NCBI GenBank assembly: GCA_028697255.1
Contig: JAQVFM010000014.1
Coordinates: 1 to 36,297, forward strand
Origin: Oscillospiraceae bacterium
GTDB taxonomy: Bacteria > Bacillota > Clostridia > Oscillospirales > Acutalibacteraceae
Direction: 5' to 3'
Length of the DNA stretch: 36,297 nt
This document shows, one piece after another, positions 30,135 to 36,297 of this stretch; position 1 is the stretch's first letter; every line of letters begins with the position of its first letter. Below the pieces are notes generated by a model. That model saw only the letters and a program-made list of their open reading frames with translations, searched no databases and was not told where the DNA came from. Both the position numbers and the translations under genes were made by a program.

Positions 30135-31026
30135 AGTTTAATCTCCTCCCGAGCATATCGGCAAAGGCTTCGATACGCGTATTAAAGCCGGCTTCACCGG
30201 TGTGCTCGTCAATTTTTAGTACAATGAACGGTAAATTCGGCGTTTCGTGTTCGATAAGCTCTATTAAAACTGAGTCTATTCCGCAGGCAAAGGATGAAAT
30301 ATACACAACGCCGTCAATTTTTTGTCCTTTTACGAGATTGACGGCCGCACCGTAAGTATTTCTCGCAAATGTCCAGAATGGTTTTTTGAAAAGCTTGTTA
30401 ACCTCAAAATCTATTGATTTATCGTCAACTGCATCTTCCGTAATGATTTCTACATTAAGTCGGTTGAGCTTCTTTACTAAGTCCATGTTTAAAAATGGAT
30501 CGTAAACACTGTAAGGGTGTCCTAACAAAGCAACCTTGTATTTAAGCTTTGGCTGTTTAATTGTATTTTTCGTTTTATTTTGCTTTGATAAGGCGCTTTC
30601 AAGCGCCTTTTTGATTTTTTGCTTGTCATTTGTCAAGTATTTGCCGGTGTTTAATGCCCATTTCATAAGCTTTTCTTTCGGTGTCCAATAAATGGGCTCA
30701 CCGAGTAAAAAAGGCAAATCAGGAATGCTGTTTGCAATCATTTCGGTTAAACCGCAGAATTTAGGACATATATATTCTTTTTCCCTGATACTCATAATTC
30801 GCGGGATAAAGATTACATCGCATTTATCTTTAAGATAGCTTACATGACCATGGAATACTTTTATGGGCAAACAGGCTTCATCTACACAGTATTTGACACC
30901 TTCGTTAAGGATTTGACGGTTTGTATCAGGAGATACAACAATTTCGGCACCGAGTTTATCAAAAAAGGTTTTCATGAAAACGCCGTATTTATAATACAGC
31001 AAACCCTTTGGTATTCCTACTTTCAA
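30106..31026 (-). CDS. Activase-associated protein (COG3580/DUF2229 type), function unknown
   Basis: The product is 307 residues. The TTG at 31026 opens MKVGIPKGLLYYKYG, the typical beginning of the DUF2229 family, and is preceded by a purine-rich AAAAGGGGGGG. The frame stays open to 31122, but those residues are not family-like. Cysteines appear in YCVDEACLPIK, ICPKFCG and FACGIDS. The C-terminal motif DEHTGEAGFNTRIEAFADM repeats in the next gene. In many anaerobes this domain, the COG3581 domain and the activase are fused into one very large protein; here they are three separate genes. They are presumed to form an iron-sulphur redox system driven by ATP. Confidence 0.8.
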   Translation of the reverse strand: MKVGIPKGLLYYKYGVFMKTFFDKLGAEIVVSPDTNRQILNEGVKYCVDEACLPIKVFHGHVSYLKDKCDVIFIPRIMSIREKEYICPKFCGLTEMIANSIPDLPFLLGEPIYWTPKEKLMKWALNTGKYLTNDKQKIKKALESALSKQNKTKNTIKQPKLKYKVALLGHPYSVYDPFLNMDLVKKLNRLNVEIITEDAVDDKSIDFEVNKLFKKPFWTFARNTYGAAVNLVKGQKIDGVVYISSFACGIDSVLIELIEHETPNLPFIVLKIDEHTGEAGFNTRIEAFADMLGRRLNFAYNNTAYG

Positions 31027-31117
31027 AAAACCCCCCCTTTTAACATGGCAATCAGATGTATTATTGAGTTTTAAGTTTGAATTTATACAATTTGTCGTTA
31101 AACAACAGCACAATCCT

Positions 31118-31159
31118 TGCAATTTTCGGAACGCCGTCCCCGACGTTCCGAAAATTGCA
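31118..31159. repeat. Long perfect hairpin with 16-bp arms
   Basis: TGCAATTTTCGGAACG (31118-31133) and CGTTCCGAAAATTGCA (31144-31159) are exact complements around ten bases. The GGAACG core also occurs in the repeat at 10844-10870. It lies upstream of the activase operon, just beyond the terminator of the GGDEF gene. The 210 bases between the two genes hold nothing coding. Confidence 0.8.
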
Positions 31160-31164
31160 CCAAA

Positions 31165-31208
31165 AGCAATCAGCCGTCCGGTCCATTGTGACCAAACGGC
31201 TGATTGCT
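31165..31208 (-). terminator. Intrinsic terminator of the GGDEF/HD-GYP gene
   Basis: AGCAATCAGCCGT (31165-31177) pairs with ACGGCTGATTGCT (31196-31208), with an inner GGTC/GACC stem. On the minus strand a short T-run (TTTT) follows. It is 29 bases after the stop of the gene it would terminate. Confidence 0.75.
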
Positions 31209-31236
31209 CGATTTAAATATCTAAACGCAAACGGTA

Positions 31237-33285
31237 TTAATCAGTGATGTGATAATTAATTGAATTAATGTCATTTGATATTATGTTGATAAGGATATCT
31301 GTAATTTCGGGATCCAGTCTGACTCCGGCGTATTCTTTGAGGATTTCGAGCGCACGCTTTTTTGATACCGGCTGTTTATATGCCGGATTTACCAGGGCAT
31401 CATAAGCTTCGGCTACGGCTATTATTCTTGCTATTTTCGGGATTTCATTGCCCTTTAATCCTTTCGGATACCCTGAACCGTCCCACCGTTCATGATGACT
31501 GTAAACACCGTCGGCCAGATCCAGCGTTTTATCGAACAGGTTAAGAATCCTATAACCTATAACCGAGTGCTGTTGCATTTCGCGTTTTTCATTATCAGTT
31601 AGGTTGCCTTTTTTGTGTAGAATATTTTTATCCAGTACAATTTTGCCGATGTCATGCAAAAAGCCGGCAGTTTCAAGTTTTTTAACCTCCGGGTAAGGTA
31701 GATTCATCTCACACCCGATCCTTTTGCATAAATTACCCACATTGTCTGAATGCTGTTTTTCGCGCGGGTTCCTTTGATGAAGTGTGTTCATAATTGTACT
31801 GATAATTTCATAGTTTAAATCTTTTCTGTTTTTAGTTTTACTTATATACATTTCATTTTCGGCATTTTCAATAATCATTTCAATTGGCTGATTTATATCT
31901 GTTTTTGTGTCGCATCCCATTGAAATGCTGCATTGTATTACCGTAACCCTTAAATTAGCAAACTTTTCTTTTATCATATGTAAAATATTTTTTGCTGTAG
32001 TTTTATCTGTTTTCGGCATTACAATGACAAACTCGTCACCGCCGACACGAACTATAGTGTCATTTTCTCTGCATACCGATTTTAATATCTCGGCCGTTTT
32101 TACTAAGAGTGTGTCACCGGCAGCATGAGTGAAAATATCATTCGTAAGTTTTAGACTGTTGACGTCAGCGAAAATAATCGAAATAGGAAGATTTTGTTCC
32201 TTATCAACGCTTTCTAATACTGTGGTGAAATAATATCTATTGTAAAGCCCTGTTAGGAAATCATGATTGCTTAAATACTCAATTTGTCGGTCTTTCTTTT
32301 TTTGTTCGGAGATATCTTCAAAGGTGATTACGGCGCCCACAATATCGTTACCCTTAAATTGAGGATATGATGAGTATTTTGCGTCAAAGCTTGTCCCGTC
32401 TGCTCTTACGAACAAACCTTCTGCCACTTTGATTATTTTTCCACTATTAATAGAATCCATAACAGTACACGAGTCGTCATTTGCGGATGTAGGCATGCTG
32501 TTTTTTATAACAGAATGCATTTTTTTGCCAAGCAATTCATCATGATGCGTGTAGCCTAACAGCTTAACACAGGCAGTGTTGCAAAATGTGCATACTCCAT
32601 TGTTATCAATTCCGTATATTGCATTTGCGGTGGAATCAAGAATCATCCTTAGCTGGCTTTCGCTTTGCTTTAATGCATCGTTTATGTATGTAAGCTCGCT
32701 ATTTTCCTTTGAAAGGAAAATGTCTGCACATTCCCTTTGCTTTTCAAAGCTGCCAATACAAATAAATAAAGCGATGTTAACACCGATTATGTTGTATACT
32801 GACGAAAAGGTAAAGCCGCTAAGCTGCCACCTTTTGTAATTTATTATTGTTAAAAGCAGCAGGCTGATAAAGTATAAAATACTAATCCGTTGACCGTTTT
32901 TACTGCCGAGTAGGTAAATCGAGACAGGACAAAAAATCGCTATCCAACTAAGGGCATAATTTTTATGACCGGCAACCATGCAAAATGTGAAAAGTGTTGT
33001 ATATAAAATTAATACAGCGATTAAGCTTGACCATTTAAAATTGCCGTAAATTTTAAAAAAAATCCATGCTGCAAATGAAATCATCGCGGCTATAACATTG
33101 ACCGTTACTTTGTAATATTCATAATTTATCAAGTTAATTATACAGTAAAACAAGGATATTGCAGTTAAAGAAATTAAAATAAAATTCAAAAAGTGCGTTT
33201 TGCTGTATAACAAATGTTCTGTTTTTGTTTCTGTTTCAATTTGGGAATCAGCAGTCATAATCTCGGAAAACAGATTTGACTTCAT
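31237..33285 (-). CDS. Membrane PAS-GGDEF-HD-GYP protein (cyclic-di-GMP signalling)
   Basis: The product is 682 residues; GGAGG lies before the ATG. Several membrane helices (about six) fill residues 30-190. A PAS domain follows at about 215-330, then a GGDEF domain with intact G415-G416-D417-E418-F419, and an HD-GYP domain from about 505 with H544-D545 in HDIGK and HHERWDGSGYP. GGDEF domains make cyclic di-GMP and HD-GYP domains break it down. Both sites look intact, so the protein may switch between activities in response to the PAS or membrane signal, or GGDEF may act as a GTP-sensing module. I see no I-site RxxD immediately before GGDEF. It has its own consensus promoter and terminator, so it is a single-gene unit. 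Confidence 0.93.
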   Translation of the reverse strand: MKSNLFSEIMTADSQIETETKTEHLLYSKTHFLNFILISLTAISLFYCIINLINYEYYKVTVNVIAAMISFAAWIFFKIYGNFKWSSLIAVLILYTTLFTFCMVAGHKNYALSWIAIFCPVSIYLLGSKNGQRISILYFISLLLLTIINYKRWQLSGFTFSSVYNIIGVNIALFICIGSFEKQRECADIFLSKENSELTYINDALKQSESQLRMILDSTANAIYGIDNNGVCTFCNTACVKLLGYTHHDELLGKKMHSVIKNSMPTSANDDSCTVMDSINSGKIIKVAEGLFVRADGTSFDAKYSSYPQFKGNDIVGAVITFEDISEQKKKDRQIEYLSNHDFLTGLYNRYYFTTVLESVDKEQNLPISIIFADVNSLKLTNDIFTHAAGDTLLVKTAEILKSVCRENDTIVRVGGDEFVIVMPKTDKTTAKNILHMIKEKFANLRVTVIQCSISMGCDTKTDINQPIEMIIENAENEMYISKTKNRKDLNYEIISTIMNTLHQRNPREKQHSDNVGNLCKRIGCEMNLPYPEVKKLETAGFLHDIGKIVLDKNILHKKGNLTDNEKREMQQHSVIGYRILNLFDKTLDLADGVYSHHERWDGSGYPKGLKGNEIPKIARIIAVAEAYDALVNPAYKQPVSKKRALEILKEYAGVRLDPEITDILINIISNDINSINYHITD

Positions 33286-33645
33286 TTTATATCCTCCAAA
33301 ATTTAATGCCTAAAAAATTTACGTTCAATTGCGTTTGAAATTTTGAGCTCTATATTGTCTCAATTATACAATTAATAATTAACAGTGTCAAATAATAATG
33401 TGAAATATTAAATCTTTGTGCTAACTATGTACTTAATTATCTAATTATAATTATAATATCATAACTTTGTACATTAAACCATAAATTTACATAAATGTCA
33501 AGTAATTTACGGGTATGAAACAGCAATAGTTGATATGGGGTTCTTCATCATCGTTCGTCATATTGTATTCATCAACAGAATAGAATGTTTTGTACAAGGC
33601 TGCAAAATAATGCGGCCGCTTTAATAAAGGAGTGTAGCCAAAGGA
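33286..33645. other. Divergent AT-rich intergenic region
   Basis: This 360-base stretch separates the minus-strand GGDEF gene from the plus-strand ATPase. It holds the promoter at 33363-33391 and an AT-rich run with repeated TAATTATA words near 33430-33460. No plus-strand promoter is convincing, and short frames here overlap the ATPase start or lack ribosome binding sites. I see no gene. Confidence 0.7.
33363..33391 (-). promoter_or_regulatory. Consensus sigma-A promoter of the GGDEF/HD-GYP gene
   Basis: On the minus strand a perfect TTGACA (33391 to 33386) is followed by 17 bases and a perfect TATAAT (33368 to 33363). Both boxes match consensus exactly. The 5' leader would be about 70 bases. 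Confidence 0.9.
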
Positions 33646-36297
33646 ATGAAATCTATGATGCCTTTCGCCAATTCTGCCGAAGGGCTTACAGCCTTGCAAG
33701 TAGAACAGTCGCGGCGCAAGTACGGATCAAACCAGCTTACAAAGAAAAAACGCCGAGGTTTTTTATCTCAATACATACAAAGTTTCGGCGACCCTATAAT
33801 CAAGGTGCTTCTTGCCGCTCTTGCGATTAACATAATATTTATGTTTCGTAATTTTGACTGGTACGATTCGGTTGGGATTGCTATTGCCGTTTTTCTTGCA
33901 ACATTTGTATCAACGCTTTCGGAATACGGAAGTGAATCTGCATTTGCAAAACTGCAGGAGGAGGCAGCAAATGTCCGCTGTCGTGTGCGCCGTGCGTCGG
34001 CAGTTTTGGAAGTGCCCGTTGCCGATGTTGTTGCCGGAGATATAGTGCTTTTGCGGGCGGGTGACAGGATTCCGGCAGACGGAATATTGATTGAAGGCTT
34101 TGTCAAGGTCGACCAGTCTGCGCTAAACGGTGAAAGTCGCGAGGTATCAAAATCTCCCGGCTTTGATGACGATAAAAATGATTTTCTTTCGCGCAGTCAC
34201 CTTTTCAGGGGCAGCATCGTGTGTTCGGGCGAGGGTGTAATCAGGGTTTTAAGGGTAGGTGACGCGACTTTTTATGGGCGTTTGGCGTGTGAAGTACAGG
34301 AGGAAACACGTGAAAGTCCGTTAAAAGTAAGGCTTGGACAGCTTGCAAAAACTCTGAGCCGTCTCGGTTATATTGCCGCTGCACTTGTAGCTTTTGCAGA
34401 TATGTTTTTATTTGTTTTTATACAAAATCGAATGGATTTGTCCGGACTGCTGTTTAATCCACAGGCTTTGTTTGAGCAAATATTGCATTCACTTACTTTG
34501 GCAATTACCGTTGTCGTTGTAGCAGTGCCCGAGGGTCTTCCGATGATGATAACAGTTGTGCTGTCTTCCAACATGCGCAGAATGCTTAAGGATAATGTTC
34601 TTGTGCGTAAGCTGGTTGGAATCGAGACATCGGGAAGCCTTAACATTTTGTTTACCGACAAAACAGGCACTCTGACACGCGGTCGCATGCAGGTAACACA
34701 CTTTATAACCGGCGACAACACCGAATACAAAAGTGTCGACAAGCTTAAGCGCAATAAAGAACTTTGGCAAGTTGTCGAGATGTCCTGCTATTTTAACAAC
34801 GAAAGCATAATTTCGGGATCAAAGGTAATTGGTGGTAACGCAACAGACCGGGCATTGATGCAATATGTGCTGCCTTGTGCGGCGGCTATTCGAAGCAGCT
34901 ATAAGCGAATACAATCGGTTTTGTTTGACAGTGCGCGAAAATTTTCGGCCGTTCATATTGCTTTACCCGACAGTGCCCGTACTACTGCAAAGCGAGAATA
35001 TGTTTTAATAAAAGGTGCTCCCGAGCGATTAATACCGTACTGCACAAGATACTATGACCAAAATGGTCAAGTTCGTCCTCTGCCGGGACGGCTGCATCTT
35101 GAAAAAAGGATTAAGGAGCTGGCGGCAAATGCTGTCAGAGTGCTTGCATTGGCAGTATCAGATACGCCTGTTGATGAAAGCGGCAATTTTTCGCGCCTTA
35201 TTCTTGTTGGGCTTGCGGGTATTCGTGATGATATTCGTCCCGAAGCGCGCGCGGCAGTTCAGCAGGTTTGCCGAGCCGGCATACAAGTTGTGCTTATTAC
35301 CGGTGATAATCTTGAAACCGCAGCTGCAATTGCGAGAGAAACCGGTCTGATTAAAACCGGTAGTAATGGCATAATTAGCAGTGAACAACTGGCATCATTG
35401 AGCGACGGCGAAGTTAAAAAAATATTACCGAGCCTGCGCGTTGTGGCGCGGGCGCTGCCGACAGACAAAAGCCGTCTTGTGAGACTGTCACAGGAGATGG
35501 GGCTTGTTGCCGGCATGACGGGGGACGGTATCAACGACGCCCCGGCACTTAAAAAAGCTGACGTCGGATTTTCGATGGGCAGCGGCACAGAGGTAGCCAA
35601 AGAAGCGGGCGATATTGTAATACTTAACGACAACATAGCCTCGATTGCCAAAGCTGTTCTTTATGGCCGGACAATTTTTAAAAGCATTAGAAAATTTATT
35701 ATTTTTCAATTGACAATGAATTTGTGTGCGGTCGGTATTTCTGTTATCGGACCTTTTATCGGCATAGATACTCCTGTAACTGTGATTCAAATGCTGTGGA
35801 TAAATATAATTATGGATACCCTTGCCGGGCTTGCGTTCGCCGGAGAACCTCCGCTTGATGAATATATGTCCGAACCGCCAAAACGTCGGGGTGAGCCGGT
35901 GCTTAATAGATATATGCTGCACCAGATTTTGTGCACAGGCTTATTCACCGTGATTTTGCTGGTATTGTTTTTAAAGGTACCGCATATGCGTCTTTTATTC
36001 CGCTATTCCGGTGACAACAGGTATTTTATGACGGCATTTTTTGCACTTTTTATTTTTGCCGGTGTATTCAACAGCTTCAACGCACGTACATACCGCTTAA
36101 ACCTGCTTGCCCATATCAAAAAAAATGTCTCTTTTATTTTTATAATGACAATGGTGTCAGTCGTACAGTTGCTGATGATATATTATGGCGGCAGCCTGTT
36201 CAGAACTGCGGGTCTTACATTTGCTGAGCTAAGAACTGTGTTTATGATTGCGTTTATTGTTATTCCGGCCGATTGCATTCGCAAACTTGTGTTGCGA
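33646..36297 (+). CDS. P-type Ca2+-transporting ATPase, PMCA-like (3' end beyond the window)
   Basis: The frame is open for 884 codons to the window edge, so the last residues are missing. The ATG at 33646 follows an AAAGGAG stretch at distance 12; an in-frame ATG at 33655, better spaced from AAAGGA at 33640-33645, is an alternative. The actuator motif is LNGES (N161-G-E-S164) rather than the usual TGES. PEGLP in membrane helix 4 is at 295-299, and the phosphorylation motif DKTGT begins at D338. The hinge TGDGINDAPALKKADVG and the helix 6 region MLWINIIMDTLAGLAFAGEPP-type sequence match calcium pumps of the PMCA/SERCA group. It would export Ca2+ from the cytoplasm at the cost of ATP. It is transcribed away from the GGDEF gene. 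Confidence 0.92.
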   Translation, partial: MKSMMPFANSAEGLTALQVEQSRRKYGSNQLTKKKRRGFLSQYIQSFGDPIIKVLLAALAINIIFMFRNFDWYDSVGIAIAVFLATFVSTLSEYGSESAFAKLQEEAANVRCRVRRASAVLEVPVADVVAGDIVLLRAGDRIPADGILIEGFVKVDQSALNGESREVSKSPGFDDDKNDFLSRSHLFRGSIVCSGEGVIRVLRVGDATFYGRLACEVQEETRESPLKVRLGQLAKTLSRLGYIAAALVAFADMFLFVFIQNRMDLSGLLFNPQALFEQILHSLTLAITVVVVAVPEGLPMMITVVLSSNMRRMLKDNVLVRKLVGIETSGSLNILFTDKTGTLTRGRMQVTHFITGDNTEYKSVDKLKRNKELWQVVEMSCYFNNESIISGSKVIGGNATDRALMQYVLPCAAAIRSSYKRIQSVLFDSARKFSAVHIALPDSARTTAKREYVLIKGAPERLIPYCTRYYDQNGQVRPLPGRLHLEKRIKELAANAVRVLALAVSDTPVDESGNFSRLILVGLAGIRDDIRPEARAAVQQVCRAGIQVVLITGDNLETAAAIARETGLIKTGSNGIISSEQLASLSDGEVKKILPSLRVVARALPTDKSRLVRLSQEMGLVAGMTGDGINDAPALKKADVGFSMGSGTEVAKEAGDIVILNDNIASIAKAVLYGRTIFKSIRKFIIFQLTMNLCAVGISVIGPFIGIDTPVTVIQMLWINIIMDTLAGLAFAGEPPLDEYMSEPPKRRGEPVLNRYMLHQILCTGLFTVILLVLFLKVPHMRLLFRYSGDNRYFMTAFFALFIFAGVFNSFNARTYRLNLLAHIKKNVSFIFIMTMVSVVQLLMIYYGGSLFRTAGLTFAELRTVFMIAFIVIPADCIRKLVLR

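Noticed and set aside
31031-31037. Run of seven C as a phase-variable tract in the COG3580 gene
   Set aside because: It lies in the ribosome binding region before the TTG start rather than inside codons, so slippage would not shift the frame; it could affect translation, but there is no evidence.
33487-33830. Short frames on both strands near the ATPase start
   Set aside because: They overlap the conserved N-terminus of the ATPase and have no supporting signals.

Overview
The window comes from an anaerobic, endospore-forming member of the Firmicutes, most likely class Clostridia. The support is a complete gerA-type germinant receptor operon, a three-gene set of 2-hydroxyacyl-CoA-dehydratase-activase relatives (COG3580, COG3581 and COG1924 types), strong AGGAGG ribosome binding sites, several GTG/TTG starts and consensus sigma-A promoters. 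The composition is moderately AT-rich. I see no tRNA, rRNA, CRISPR array, transposase or phage gene.

Layout. 1-2850: the end of a proline-rich protein of unknown function, then mutS2, closed by a bidirectional terminator. 2858-6800 (minus strand): a membrane-anchored surface protein, a ROK-family sugar kinase and mannose-6-phosphate isomerase (manA). The manA leader carries a pair of inverted repeat elements. 6868-10533: a spore germination operon in the order B-C-A. 10534-10950: a non-coding stretch packed with small palindromic repeats. 10951-11778: a PhnP-like metallo-hydrolase. 11781-18690: a sugar-phosphate operon with a MtlD-like polyol-phosphate dehydrogenase, a SorE-like L-sorbose-1-phosphate reductase, a small transaldolase, a class II aldolase/SDR fusion and a divergent PHP-domain protein, ending in a terminator. 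18722-19578: a DeoR-family regulator. 19646-25902: a 2-oxoacid dehydrogenase complex in the order E2, E3, fused E1 alpha-beta, followed by lipoate-protein ligase. 25911-28029: recG. 28026-31026 (minus): the activase set. 31237-33285 (minus): a membrane PAS-GGDEF-HD-GYP protein. 33646 to the window end: a PMCA-like Ca2+ P-type ATPase cut off at its 3' end.

How the genes fit together. The DeoR gene has a consensus promoter whose -10 box is overlapped by a perfect inverted repeat with TGTTAA half-sites. The same half-sites are clustered in front of the MtlD-like gene. The regulator therefore probably controls both itself and the sugar operon. That operon interconverts hexitol and ketose phosphates and cleaves them, but it has no transporter or kinase, so its entry substrate is unknown. 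The 2-oxoacid dehydrogenase genes and lplA form one functional unit, in which LplA would attach lipoate to the single lipoyl domain of E2.

The most interesting items are the shared TGTTAA operator system, the operon of unknown substrate with its partly degenerate PHP protein, the fused E1 with an extra insertion, a 34-bp perfect palindrome between E1 and lplA, a hairpin in the activase operon that looks like a terminator only on the other strand, and a family of dispersed GTAGGG/palindrome repeats. All functional statements rest on motif recognition by eye; no database search was run.
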